Of a DNA stretch of 64,000 nt, positions 47,008 through 56,036 are shown piece by piece. Every line of letters begins with the position of its first letter. Position 1 is the first letter of the stretch. The stretch spans positions 1 through 64,000 of the forward strand of contig JASHOB010000125.1 in the NCBI GenBank assembly GCA_030041335.1, given 5' to 3'. The notes below the pieces were generated by a model. That model had not been told where the DNA came from, searched no databases, and saw nothing but the letters and a program-made list of their open reading frames with translations. This DNA comes from Alphaproteobacteria bacterium. Its GTDB lineage: Bacteria; Pseudomonadota; Alphaproteobacteria; ATCC43930; CGMCC-115725. A program made the position numbers and the translations under genes.

Positions 47008-47179
47008 GTAAACTCGACCTTTTCGCTGGCACGCCAATTAAGCCCCGCGGCGATGACAAACGCGTGACGGACCGGTCAAAAAAAGCGGCAATGGTTGTGT
47101 TCGCCGATAAAATCCGACTGCGAGGCGATCGCATTAGCAGCCCGCTTGCCGAGAGGCGGTTCCCCCCTGGCCCTGCCTG

Positions 47180-48130
47180 TCACACCACGTGGTCGGGCCT
47201 CAATTCGCATTGCCGCGCCAGCTCTTCGGTCTCCAGCTGAATCGTCACATGCCCGATGCCGAAGCGGTGCCTGACCTCGGCGCAAATCTGCGGCAACAAA
47301 GATGCGCTCTCCACTCCCGGCCTGCAGATAAGATGCGCGGTCAGCGCCGTCTCCGTAGTGCTCAGGCCCCAAATGTGCAAGTCGTGGACTTCGAGCACGT
47401 CGGGCAAGCCGCAGAGATAACGGTTGACGCTTTCGCGTTCGATGCCTTGCGGCACGGCATCCAGAGAGAGGTTCAGCGCTTCGCGCAGCAACGACCAGGT
47501 GCCGGCGACAATGATCGCGCTGACTGCGAGACTGACGGCCGGATCGAGCCGGCGCCAGCCGGTCAACATAATGATGACGCCTGCGGCAACGACGCCAAAA
47601 GCGACGAGCGCATCCGCCATCATGTGCTGGAATGCCGCACGCAGATTAAGGTCGCTTTTGCTCCCGGACATGAACAGCAACGCGGTCCCGCCATTGACGG
47701 CGATGCCAGCGGCTGCGACGACGATGACGGTCATGGCGTGCGTCGACGCCGGCGCCCAGAAGCGCTGGATTGCTTCCCAGGCAATGCCGCCGGTGACGAT
47801 TAGCAATGCCACTGCGTTAACAAGGGCGGCCAAGATCGATGTGCGCCGCAGCCCATAAGTGTACCGGGCGGTGGGTCGCCGACCGGCGACGACGGCAGCA
47901 CCCCAAGCAGTCCCCAGAGCGAGCACATCGCCCAGATTGTGCGCAGCATCAGAAATCAGCGCCAACGAATTGGCGGCTATGCCAAAGCCCGCTTCGGCGA
48001 GAAGGTAGGCAACGTTGAGCGCGATGCCGTAGGCGAAGGCGCGTCCAAAATTTGCCGGTGCATGGACATGCGCTGCCCGATGCGCGCGGTCGTGATTATG
48101 CGTCTCGTGATGATCGTGGTCGTCCGCCAA
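47180..48130 (-). CDS. Cation diffusion facilitator (zinc/cadmium/cobalt exporter)
   Basis: A 316-residue six-helix CDF of the ZitB/CzcD type. The N terminus is His- and Asp-rich (ADDHDHHETHNHDRAHRAAH), a metal-gathering tail. SDAAHNLGDVLALG and AFQHMMADALVAFG carry the His/Asp pairs of the transport site in helices 2 and 5, and DVLEVHDLHIWGLSTTETAL starts the C-terminal cytoplasmic domain. It exports metal from the cytoplasm using proton flow. The start appears to be TTG at 48130, as no ATG fits. Downstream is a PiT transporter. Confidence 0.92.
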   Translation of the reverse strand: MADDHDHHETHNHDRAHRAAHVHAPANFGRAFAYGIALNVAYLLAEAGFGIAANSLALISDAAHNLGDVLALGTAWGAAVVAGRRPTARYTYGLRRTSILAALVNAVALLIVTGGIAWEAIQRFWAPASTHAMTVIVVAAAGIAVNGGTALLFMSGSKSDLNLRAAFQHMMADALVAFGVVAAGVIIMLTGWRRLDPAVSLAVSAIIVAGTWSLLREALNLSLDAVPQGIERESVNRYLCGLPDVLEVHDLHIWGLSTTETALTAHLICRPGVESASLLPQICAEVRHRFGIGHVTIQLETEELARQCELRPDHVV

Positions 48131-48205
48131 AACCGCACGGCTATATCACCGTCTGCCGATGCAATACTATCACGAGACCTCCGGCTATGCCGCACAACCG
48201 CCAAC

Positions 48206-48502
48206 CTATGGCTTCGACGTGCCAACAGGTCCCGGGGGACTGGTCCGAGGCGATGCCCGGCAGCTTTCTGCGACGACATTGAGGCCTTGCTGGACCGTCC
48301 CGCCAAGTGGACATCCCGGATCGAGGTGAAGATCGACTTTGCCACCGGGTTGCGCGACATTCTGCGACGGTGGTTGCACGGCACCCCATTGCTCGGCTTG
48401 CGCGCAAGCAGCCAAAAGAAGCCCGGCGGCAAGCCCTATTGCACGGAACTGCCCTCGCATGCGGTGCGATGGTCCGCCATAATCCTCGCGGTAGCAACTC
48501 AT
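48206..48502 (-). CDS. Possible small lipoprotein
   Basis: A frame of 98 codons from an ATG at 48502 preceded by GGATAAG; a second ATG at 48460 would give 84 residues. The protein has IGLAAGLLLAACAQAE, a hydrophobic stretch ending in a lipobox (LAAC), so a lipid-anchored small periplasmic or outer-membrane protein is plausible. The rest (GGKVDLHLDPGCPLGGTVQQ and a Ser/Pro tail) is unfamiliar. It lies between the CDF gene and the glyoxalase-fold gene. The evidence is only the lipobox and a moderate ribosome-binding site. Confidence 0.4.
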   Translation of the reverse strand: MSCYREDYGGPSHRMRGQFRAIGLAAGLLLAACAQAEQWGAVQPPSQNVAQPGGKVDLHLDPGCPLGGTVQQGLNVVAESCRASPRTSPPGPVGTSKP

Positions 48503-48672
48503 CTTATCCGTATGCCATAAAAGAATGCCGCCTGCTGCCTGATGGATGACATTTGTCCCGGGTACGGAAGCCGGCACGAAGGTCACCGGCGCGTGGTGGA
48601 GCGATTTGCTCACGACCAATATCGAAGGCGGATATCGTCTTTGAAGGCGCCGATGCTTGCGGGCAAATTGCT

Positions 48673-48690
48673 GGCCGCCCCTCGGCGGCC
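48673..48690. repeat. 7-bp GC-rich hairpin
   Basis: GGCCGCC and GGCGGCC pair around CCTC, about 40 bases before the regulatory palindrome. Possibly a terminator for leftward or rightward transcription, without a strong U-run. Confidence 0.35.
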
Positions 48691-48727
48691 GTTTCGGGCG
48701 CAATCGTTCTTCCCGTCGCTGTGACAT

Positions 48728-48751
48728 CTCCTGACAGCATGCTGTCAGGAG
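48728..48751. promoter_or_regulatory. 24-bp perfect palindrome, probable operator of the YafY-type regulator
   Basis: The core CTGACAGCATGCTGTCAG is symmetrical and extends three further bases on both sides, with no mismatch. It lies about 55 bases before the glyoxalase-fold gene start. TGACA-type palindromes are a typical target for HTH/WYL regulators, and one is encoded at 49619-50299. The link between site and regulator is inferred. Confidence 0.6.
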
Positions 48752-48804
48752 GGGTCTGTTAGCGTTCCCCCATCGCCATTCCGGCGGCAATGGAGCGAGG
48801 GCAG

Positions 48805-49176
48805 ATGAGCACAAACAATGTCGTTGCCTGGTTCGAAATTCCATCAAGCGATTTCGACCGGGCGGTCGGGTTCTATGAAAAGGTGTTCGCCAAGACCCTG
48901 AAACGCGAGGCGATGGGGCCTCTGAAAATGGCCGTGTTTCCTTACCAGCAGCCAGGGGTCTCGGGTGCCGTTGTCAATGGCGCCCCGTATGAGCCAGGGC
49001 AGACGCGTGGCACCGTCATCTATATCGATTGCGACGGCCAGCTCGACGCCGTGCTGGGCCGCGTCAAGGGCGCGGGCGGCGAGATCGTCTTTCCCAAGAC
49101 CGAGCTGCCGGGTATGGGCGCCTATGCCCATATCCTCGACAGCGAAGGCAACCGGGTAGGATTGCATTCGCTTTGA
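48805..49176 (+). CDS. VOC (glyoxalase-fold) family protein
   Basis: A 123-residue vicinal-oxygen-chelate protein with two beta-alpha-beta-beta-beta repeats. VVAWFEIPSSDFDRAVGFYE is the first-module start and GMGAYAHILDSEGNRVGLHS the ending typical of this group, whose members include glyoxalases, antibiotic-binding proteins and dioxygenases. Substrate unknown. I chose the ATG at 48805 because GAGGG lies just upstream; an ATG five codons earlier has no such site. A perfect palindrome lies in its promoter region, so it is probably the regulated target of the nearby YafY-type protein. Confidence 0.87.
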   Translation: MSTNNVVAWFEIPSSDFDRAVGFYEKVFAKTLKREAMGPLKMAVFPYQQPGVSGAVVNGAPYEPGQTRGTVIYIDCDGQLDAVLGRVKGAGGEIVFPKTELPGMGAYAHILDSEGNRVGLHSL

Positions 49177-49618
49177 AGCAGAACCTGGACCAACCATCCC
49201 CCGGCAGGGGGTAACGACGCTAGCTAACCATCGCAAGAAAGCATCGGGTGGCGTGAGTTTCTCATCGCATCGATGGTCGCCGCCACCCGTTTTGCGCTGG
49301 TCGGATGTGCGCTTCTCTCCTCCCCTGGGAGCGATGATAACATGCGATAAAGAGACGACGATGCTGGCCAGGACCGATACCAAGAAGCGGGCAACCGGCG
49401 CGGGCGTCAGTGTCGATGCGGCGACAGGTGCGGCTGTCCCGCTGCTCGGCAGTGACAGCGCCGGTCGATCGGTCGCGAGGCGGCCGCTCTTCACCGGAAA
49501 TAAGCCCACCGACCAGCACGAAGACGGGCGCGCCTTGGAAGCGCGCGTGACGAGGATCGACCGGGCGCGCGAGGGCAATGCGCGTGCCGGGTTCGCGCAC
49601 TGACGCGATGCTGGTCAG
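49177..49618. other. 442-base region without a convincing gene
   Basis: Between the glyoxalase-fold gene and the YafY regulator. One plus-strand frame (49361-49603, 80 codons, AAAGAG upstream) is a possible small gene, but its composition (many Ala, Arg, Thr, no motif) and the equally open minus strand argue against it. The regulator promoter presumably lies here. Confidence 0.5.
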
Positions 49619-50299
49619 ATGCGACGCGCCGACCGCCTCTTTCAAATTGTCCAGCTCATGCGGGGCGGCCGCCTCGTAACCGCGCGCAAGCTTGCCGAGA
49701 AGCTCGAAATCTCGGATCGCACGGTCTATCGCGATATCCGCGATCTGCAGGCTTCGGGCGTACCGATCGATGGTGAGGCCGGAGTCGGTTATGTGCTGCG
49801 CCACGGCTTCGAGCTCCCGCCGCTGATGTTCAGCCGCGGCGAGATCGAGGCGATCGTGCTCGGCACCCGTATGGTCGAGGCCTGGGGCGGCGCGCAACTG
49901 GCGGATTCGGCACGCGAAGCACTCAAAAAGATTGGAGCGGTGCTGCCGGCTGATTTGCGCGAACGGGTCGAGCGCACGCATCTCTACGCGCCGGGCTACC
50001 GCGTCCCGGACGCCATCAGGCGACGCATCGACCGGCTTAACGACGCGATCCGTGGCCAACAAGTGGCCGCAATCGACTACCGCCGCGAGGATGGCGGCGC
50101 CAGCCAGCGCCGCATCCGTCCGCTCGGGCTTTATTTCTGGGGCGGCGTGTGGACCGTGGTCGCGTGGTGCGAGTTGCGCCTCGATTTCCGCAGCTTCCGC
50201 ATCGACCGCATGGACCGGCTTGAGGTTCTTGACGAGCGCTTTCCAAGCGATCCCGAGAAGTCCCTGCGTGCGTTTCTTTCGAGGATGAGTGCCGGATAG
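49619..50299 (+). CDS. YafY-family HTH/WYL transcriptional regulator
   Basis: A 226-residue regulator. The N-terminal winged helix-turn-helix (about residues 1-60, RRADRLFQIVQLMRGGRL, then LAEKLEISDRTVYRDIRDL) binds DNA; the C-terminal WYL domain (about residues 130-205, RPLGLYFWGGVWTVVAWCEL) senses a ligand or binds nucleic acid. YafY relatives often control an adjacent glyoxalase-like gene and their own synthesis, which fits the glyoxalase-fold gene and palindrome upstream. Start at 49619 yields the canonical MRRADRLFQI. Confidence 0.9.
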   Translation: MRRADRLFQIVQLMRGGRLVTARKLAEKLEISDRTVYRDIRDLQASGVPIDGEAGVGYVLRHGFELPPLMFSRGEIEAIVLGTRMVEAWGGAQLADSAREALKKIGAVLPADLRERVERTHLYAPGYRVPDAIRRRIDRLNDAIRGQQVAAIDYRREDGGASQRRIRPLGLYFWGGVWTVVAWCELRLDFRSFRIDRMDRLEVLDERFPSDPEKSLRAFLSRMSAG

Positions 50300-50367
50300 T
50301 GGGCGAACGGTGGGAGTCGGGCCGTGGCAAATCAAGATTGAATGTCGGGCGTTCAATCGGGCCTGAT

Positions 50368-51165
50368 CTAGACCGGGTGCGCAGCCGCCCACCTCGCGAC
50401 GATGGCCTCGATTTCGTGCAACCCATCGGTCAGCGCGGCTGGGCCCGGTTGCAAAATTAGTGACGATTTGATTTCGTAGATCGCGCCGTCGCGCACCGCC
50501 GGCACGGTCGCAAAGCCCGGTCGCGCCCTTACCTTCTCAGACCGGAACTTCTTGCCGCACCATGAGCCGATGATGATGTCGGGCGCGGCCGCGATCACGG
50601 CTGCGCCGTCGACGATGCGGTCCCGCGCTGACCCTGCATGGGAGCGCTCGCGGAAAGCGTCGATCCCGCCCGCGATCTCGATCAGTTCCGACACCCACCC
50701 GATTCCGGAAATCAACGGCTCGTCCCATTCCTCGAAAAAGATGCGCGGTCTGAGCTTCAAGCGAGCGGCATCGAGACGCGCCCTTTCGATCCGGGTTGTG
50801 AGCCGGTCGACCAGCTGTTCCGCCTCGTCCTTGGCGTCGGCGAGAGCCCCCACGGTTCGGATCATGTCGAGAATGCCGGCGATATCACGCTGGTTGAAAG
50901 CGTGCACCGCCATGCCACGCCGGATCAGTTCGGCGACGATCTCGGCTTGCAAATCGGAAAACGCCAACACCAGATCGGGTCGCAGCGCCTCGATCTTGGG
51001 AATATCGGCCGAGGTAAAGGCGCTCACGCGCGGTTTTTCGCGCCGGGCCTCGGGCGGGCGCACGGTATAGCCGGAGATGCCGACGATCGATCCCGCCCGA
51101 CCCAACAGATAAAGCGTTTCGACGGTTTCCTCGGTAAGACAGACGATCCGGTGCGGCGGAAACAT
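50368..51165 (-). CDS. BtuF-like cobalamin or metal-chelate binding protein, no signal peptide
   Basis: A 265-residue protein of the periplasmic-binding-protein fold TroA/BtuF group. RIVCLTEETVETLYLLGRAGSIVGI starts the first lobe, IPKIEALRPDLVLAFSDLQ and PDIIIGSWCGKKF are typical of BtuF-like proteins, and PAVRDGAIYEIKSSLILQPG is the second-lobe ending. No N-terminal signal peptide is visible, so as written it stays in the cytoplasm, unlike true BtuF. Many genomes have such cytoplasmic homologues of unknown role. No ABC transporter, TonB receptor or cobalamin riboswitch is adjacent. Confidence 0.82.
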   Translation of the reverse strand: MFPPHRIVCLTEETVETLYLLGRAGSIVGISGYTVRPPEARREKPRVSAFTSADIPKIEALRPDLVLAFSDLQAEIVAELIRRGMAVHAFNQRDIAGILDMIRTVGALADAKDEAEQLVDRLTTRIERARLDAARLKLRPRIFFEEWDEPLISGIGWVSELIEIAGGIDAFRERSHAGSARDRIVDGAAVIAAAPDIIIGSWCGKKFRSEKVRARPGFATVPAVRDGAIYEIKSSLILQPGPAALTDGLHEIEAIVARWAAAHPV

Positions 51166-51370
51166 GGTAAAATTACCCCACTGTTAATCGGTCGCACGGC
51201 CGGGGATGGCGGCTCGCAGCCTCGCCTAGAACCCCACGATCGCGAGCGCCTCCATCGGCTTCGAGCCGTGTCGTTTCTTGCCTTTACGACGGAGACGATT
51301 CAACGGCAAATGTGGCAGGCCCGCGATCCGCCGTCCAATCGCGCCGACGGCGGGGGGCCGGCAAACTACA

Positions 51371-51400
51371 ACGCGCCAGGAGAGAATGCGCTAGGAGAGT
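51371..51400 (+). repeat. 15-base imperfect tandem repeat containing two Shine-Dalgarno sequences
   Basis: ACGCGCCAGGAGAGA is followed immediately by ATGCGCTAGGAGAGT (12 of 15 bases match), and the efflux adaptor start codon comes directly after the second copy. Each copy holds AGGAG; only the second is near the start and it is close to it. Confidence 0.6.
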
Positions 51401-52894
51401 ATGGTCAATTCAACGCAACCGCAGTCCCCGCCGCCGGCGCCGCCGCGACGGCGTTGGGTCGGGCGTCTCCTGGCTCTTCTGGTGCTGGTGCTGCTGTTGG
51501 CAGCGGGATGGCATTGGTGGCTTGAGCCGCGTCTTGCGTTACGAGCGCAGACCAGCGCGTCCGGCACCCAGCCGGTGGCGGCGAGGACCGCGGCCGGCGG
51601 TCGCGGCCGCTTCCAGACTGCGGCGGCGCAGCCGGTCGGTGCCGCGACCGTCGCCAAGGGAGACATCGACATCACGCTTAACGCGCTCGGCGCGGTAACG
51701 CCACTCGCAACGGTGACGGTGCAAACGCAAATTAACGGGTACCTCGTGGCGGTCGGCTTTCAGGAGGGGCAGATCATCGAAAAAGGGGCCTTCCTTGCGC
51801 AGATCGACCCGCGCCCCTATGAGGTCGCGCTTGAGCAAGCACAAGCATCGTTGCAGCGCGACCAGGCCCTGCTGCAAGGCGCAAAGGTCGATCTTGCGCG
51901 TTATCAGAAGCTCGCCAAACAGAATTCGATCGCGCAGCAACAGGCGGACGATCAACTGTTCCTGGTAAAGCAATATGAAGGGACGGTGAGACTAGACCAA
52001 GCGGCAATCGACAGCGCCAAACTGAACCTGATTTATTGCCACATTGTCTCGCCGGTGCCTGGAAAGGCCAAGGCCGGACTGCGTCTTATCGACGTCGGCA
52101 ACTTCGTCCAGACCAGCTCGCCGACCGGCATCGTCGTGCTCACCCAGTTGCAGCCGATCACCGTCGTCTTTCCGGTTGCCGAGGATTTTCTGCCACAGAT
52201 TCAGAAGCGGATCGCGACCGGAGTAAAACTTCCGGTGACGGCCTACGATCGCAGCAGCACGATCAAGCTGGCAGAAGGCACGCTTTTCGCCGTCGACAGT
52301 CAGATCGACCCGACCACCGGCACGATCAAGCTCAAGGCGGAGTTCGATAACGACGATCTTGCGTTGTTCCCGCAGCAATTTGTCAACGCGCAATTGTTGA
52401 TCGACACGCTGAAGGACGTGGTGATCGCGCCCACCGCCGCGATCCAACGTGGTGCGCCGGGCACCTTCGTCTTCAAAATCGAGGCGAACAACAAGGTTGC
52501 CGTGACCAAGGTAAGGCTCGGTCCGGTACAGGGCGAGAGAGTAGCCGTGCTTTCCGGTTTGTCGGCCGGCGACAGGGTTGTGGTCGACGGCGCCGACCGG
52601 TTGCGGGACGGCTCTGAAGTCACCATTCCGCAGGCCAAGGCCACACCCGGCGCCAATGGTCGCGGTCGCCGCCGCGCCGCAGCCGGGGGCACCGGGCAAG
52701 CGCGCGCCGGCGCAGACGCGGGTGGCGCGGCAACACCGACAGCGGCCGGGGCCGAAGGTTCCAATGCCGGCTACAACAAGCCGCTCAAGGACAAAAAGGC
52801 GCCCGCCAGCGATGATAAAGGGCCGGGCTACAACCCCCCGCCCGACACGCTGACTGCTCCGCCGACCCAACCGACCAAACGCGGCGGCCCGTAG
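51401..52894 (+). CDS. mdtA: RND efflux periplasmic adaptor (MdtA-like)
   Basis: A 497-residue membrane-fusion protein. A Pro-rich N-terminal tail precedes one membrane helix ([17 protein letters not shown]). The lipoyl, hairpin and beta-barrel domains follow ([81 protein letters not shown]). The second lipoyl half reads [17 protein letters not shown] where relatives usually have PISGRVGLRQVDVGN, an atypical version. The last 90 residues are an Arg/Ala/Gly/Pro/Lys-rich disordered tail, longer than usual. First gene of the five-gene efflux operon. Confidence 0.92.
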   Translation: MVNSTQPQSPPPAPPRRRWVGRLLALLVLVLLLAAGWHWWLEPRLALRAQTSASGTQPVAARTAAGGRGRFQTAAAQPVGAATVAKGDIDITLNALGAVTPLATVTVQTQINGYLVAVGFQEGQIIEKGAFLAQIDPRPYEVALEQAQASLQRDQALLQGAKVDLARYQKLAKQNSIAQQQADDQLFLVKQYEGTVRLDQAAIDSAKLNLIYCHIVSPVPGKAKAGLRLIDVGNFVQTSSPTGIVVLTQLQPITVVFPVAEDFLPQIQKRIATGVKLPVTAYDRSSTIKLAEGTLFAVDSQIDPTTGTIKLKAEFDNDDLALFPQQFVNAQLLIDTLKDVVIAPTAAIQRGAPGTFVFKIEANNKVAVTKVRLGPVQGERVAVLSGLSAGDRVVVDGADRLRDGSEVTIPQAKATPGANGRGRRRAAAGGTGQARAGADAGGAATPTAAGAEGSNAGYNKPLKDKKAPASDDKGPGYNPPPDTLTAPPTQPTKRGGP

Positions 52895-52907
52895 CCAGAC
52901 CGGCCCG

Positions 52908-55900
52908 ATGAGCCCGTCACAACCCTTTATCCTGCGCCCGGTGGCAACCTCGCTGCTGATGATTGCCATCCTGCTCGCGGGCGCCGTCGCGTTCGGCTTT
53001 CTGCCGCTATCGGCGCTGCCGGAAGTCGACTACCCGACCATTGAGGTTCAGACGCTCTATCCCGGCGCCAGCCCGGAGGTGATGACCACCTCGGTGACGG
53101 CGCCACTCGAAGAGCAATTCGGCGAAATGCCGGGTCTGGCGCAGATGACGTCTTCGAGTTCCGGCGGAGCGTCTGTCATTACCCTCCAGTTCTCGCTCGA
53201 CCTCAACATCGACATTGCCGAGCAGGAGGTGCAAGCCGCGATCAATGCCGCCAGCAACTTGTTGCCCGCTGATCTCCCGGCGCCTCCGATCTATGCCAAA
53301 GTCAATCCCGCCGACGCGCCGGTGCTGACATTGGCGGTGACGTCCCAGACCTTATCGCTCATTCAGGTCGAAGACCTTATCGACACCCGGCTGTCGCAAA
53401 AAATATCGCAACTGCCGGGGGTCGGCTTGGTGAGCCTCAGCGGCGGCCAACGGCCGGCGGTGCGCATTCAGGCGGATCTACGCAAACTTGCCGCATACGG
53501 ACTGAACATTGACGACCTACGCACCACGATCGCCAACACCACGGTTAATGGACCAAAGGGAAACTTCGACGGACCGACGCGCTCTTCTACCATCAACGCC
53601 AACGATCAGCTCAGCACCGCCAACGAATATCGCAACGTCGTCATCGCCTACAACAACGGCGCGCCGGTGTTCCTGCGCGACGTCGCGACCGTAATCGACG
53701 GCGCCGAGAACAGCAAACTCGCGGCCTGGGTCAACACCACGCCCGCGATCATCGTCAATATCCAGCGCCAACCGGGCGCCAATGTCATTGCCGTAGTCGA
53801 CAGCATCAAGCAATTGCTGCCATCGATCGTTGCGTCACTGCCGGCGGGGCTCGATGTCAGGATCGTCACCGATCGGACCACGACGATTCGCGCGTCTGTC
53901 GCCGATGTCGAATTCGAGCTGGTACTCGCGGTCGCGCTGGTGGTCATGGTCATGTTCCTGTTTCTGCGCAGCATCCGCGCGACCATCATCCCCAGCCTGT
54001 CGGTGCCGCTGTCGCTGGTCGGTACATTCGGGGTGATGTATCTCCTGGGCTTCAGCCTCAACAACCTCTCACTGATGGCCTTGACGATCTCTTCGGGCTT
54101 TGTAGTCGACGACGCCATCGTGATGATCGAAAACATTTCCCGCTACGTCGAGGAGGGCGAGACGCCGCTTCAGGCCGCGCTCAAGGGCTCATCGCAAATC
54201 GGCTTCACCATCATCTCGCTGACGATCTCGCTAATTGCCGTGCTCATACCTCTGTTGTTCATGGCTGACGTGGTGGGCCGTCTGTTTCGTGAATTCGCGA
54301 TCACCCTGGCCGTCACCATCGTGATCTCGGCAGTGGTGTCGTTGACCCTGGTGCCGATGCTCTGCGCCAAGCTGTTGCGCCATGTTCCTCAAGACCAACA
54401 AGGCTGGATCGCGCGCAAGTCGCAAGCCTGGTTCCAGGCCGGCATCGATTTTTACGGTCGTCGCCTGCAATGGGTATTGGATCACCAGGTAATCGTGATG
54501 GCCGTGTTCGCGGCCACCCTGGTCGTGACGGCCCTGCTTTACCTCGAGATTCCCAAAGGTTTTTTCCCGGTTCAGGACACCGGACTTATCCAGGGCATCT
54601 CCGAAGCGGACCAAACCATCTCCTTTGCGGCGATGGCGCAACGTCAAGAACAATTGGCGCGCGCCGTGCTGCGGAATCCGAATGTCGTGAGCTTGACGTC
54701 TTTCATCGGCGTCGATGGCACCAATACGACGCTCAATGCCGGCCGCTTTCTCATCAATCTCAAGCCGAAAGACGAGCGGAGGGCCAGCGCCACCGAAATC
54801 ATTCGTCAAATCAATCGCGCCACCGCCGACATAGCGGGGATCCGGCTTTACATGCAGCCGGTCCAGGATTTGACAATCGATTCGACGATATCCAAGACCC
54901 AATACCAATTCGTGCTCGAGGACGCCAATTCCGCTCAGCTGGCAACCTGGGCGCCGCAGATCGTCGCCGCTTTGCGCGAGCTTCCCCAGTTACAAGACGT
55001 CGCAAGCAATTCCGAGAACAACGGTCTGGCCGCGTTAATCACGGTCGACCGCGACACAGCATCGCGGTTCGGAATCACCATGGCCACTGTCGATAACGCG
55101 CTTTACGACGCATATGGCCAACGCATTGTCACCACGATTTTTACCCAAACGAATCAGTACCGCGTCATTCTCGAGGCGGCGCCCGATCTGCAAAAGACGA
55201 TGGAGTCGCTCAGCGCGATCTTTCTGCCTTCCACGACCGCAGGTACCACGTCAAACGGGCTCGGACAGGTGCCGCTGTCCGCGATCGCACATGTTTCACA
55301 GCAGATGTCGCCGTTGGTGATCGATCATCTTGGTCAATTTCCGGCGGTGACGATTTCCTTCAATGTGGCCGCCAATGCATCCCTTGGCGATGCCGTCGAT
55401 GCGATAAACCAGGCGGAAAAAAACCTCCATCTGCCGACCGGTCTGTTCACGAATTTCCAAGGTGCAGCGCTGGCCTTCGAGGCGTCACTCACCAACGAGT
55501 TGCTCCTGATTTTGGCCGCGATCGTGACGATGTATATCATCCTGGGCGTGCTCTATGAGAGCTACATCCATCCGTTGACGATTCTGTCCACCCTGCCCTC
55601 GGCCGGCGTGGGCGCCTTGCTGGCGTTGATGATAGACGGCAGCGATCTCGATATTGTCGCCATCATCGGCATCATCCTGCTCATCGGAATCGTCAAAAAA
55701 AACGCGATCATGATGATCGACTTCGCCCTTGACGCAGAGCGACGTGAAGGCCGCCCCCCACGCGAAGCGATTTATCAAGCGAGTCTCCTGCGGTTTCGGC
55801 CGATCTTGATGACCACGATGGCGGCGCTGCTCGGCGCGGTGCCGCTGATGATCGGCAGCGGTGCGGGATCTGAGCTGCGCCATCCGCTGGGTGTCGCCAT

Positions 55901-56036
55901 CATCGGCGGGTTGCTGTTGAGCCAGTTGCTGACGCTGTTCACCACGCCGGTGATCTATCTGGTATTCGATGCGGCCGCGCGGCGCATTACCGGACGCGGC
56001 GCCGCTCAGGCCCCGAGCCCGAGTCCAGCGGAATGA
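52908..56036 (+). CDS. mdtB: RND efflux permease (MdtB-like)
   Basis: A 1042-residue 12-helix inner-membrane pump subunit. It begins with [20 protein letters not shown]. The proton relay is intact: adjacent Asp residues in [12 protein letters not shown] (helix 4) and Lys in [19 protein letters not shown] (helix 10). The large periplasmic loops have the porter and docking domains. In E. coli MdtB and MdtC form a heterotrimer with MdtA. The start lies 13 bases after mdtA stop; the end overlaps mdtC (ATGA). Export substrates in this organism are unknown. Confidence 0.93.
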   Translation: MSPSQPFILRPVATSLLMIAILLAGAVAFGFLPLSALPEVDYPTIEVQTLYPGASPEVMTTSVTAPLEEQFGEMPGLAQMTSSSSGGASVITLQFSLDLNIDIAEQEVQAAINAASNLLPADLPAPPIYAKVNPADAPVLTLAVTSQTLSLIQVEDLIDTRLSQKISQLPGVGLVSLSGGQRPAVRIQADLRKLAAYGLNIDDLRTTIANTTVNGPKGNFDGPTRSSTINANDQLSTANEYRNVVIAYNNGAPVFLRDVATVIDGAENSKLAAWVNTTPAIIVNIQRQPGANVIAVVDSIKQLLPSIVASLPAGLDVRIVTDRTTTIRASVADVEFELVLAVALVVMVMFLFLRSIRATIIPSLSVPLSLVGTFGVMYLLGFSLNNLSLMALTISSGFVVDDAIVMIENISRYVEEGETPLQAALKGSSQIGFTIISLTISLIAVLIPLLFMADVVGRLFREFAITLAVTIVISAVVSLTLVPMLCAKLLRHVPQDQQGWIARKSQAWFQAGIDFYGRRLQWVLDHQVIVMAVFAATLVVTALLYLEIPKGFFPVQDTGLIQGISEADQTISFAAMAQRQEQLARAVLRNPNVVSLTSFIGVDGTNTTLNAGRFLINLKPKDERRASATEIIRQINRATADIAGIRLYMQPVQDLTIDSTISKTQYQFVLEDANSAQLATWAPQIVAALRELPQLQDVASNSENNGLAALITVDRDTASRFGITMATVDNALYDAYGQRIVTTIFTQTNQYRVILEAAPDLQKTMESLSAIFLPSTTAGTTSNGLGQVPLSAIAHVSQQMSPLVIDHLGQFPAVTISFNVAANASLGDAVDAINQAEKNLHLPTGLFTNFQGAALAFEASLTNELLLILAAIVTMYIILGVLYESYIHPLTILSTLPSAGVGALLALMIDGSDLDIVAIIGIILLIGIVKKNAIMMIDFALDAERREGRPPREAIYQASLLRFRPILMTTMAALLGAVPLMIGSGAGSELRHPLGVAIIGGLLLSQLLTLFTTPVIYLVFDAAARRITGRGAAQAPSPSPAE

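Larger units (their letters stand above)
48503..48804. other. Intergenic region with regulatory palindrome
   Basis: This 302-base gap separates the possible lipoprotein (minus) from the glyoxalase-fold gene (plus). It contains the hairpin at 48673-48690 and the 24-bp palindrome at 48728-48751. I see no further gene in it. Confidence 0.6.

Noticed and set aside
47008-47179. Pho box upstream of the PiT transporter gene
   Set aside because: No pair of CTGTCAT-like half-sites at 11-base spacing is present.
49253-49603. Small plus-strand frame upstream of the YafY regulator
   Set aside because: Weak ribosome-binding site and no recognisable sequence; described only as a possibility in the intergenic entry.
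51166-51400. Cobalamin riboswitch near the BtuF-like gene
   Set aside because: I looked for the conserved B12-box-like stretch in the leader and did not find one.
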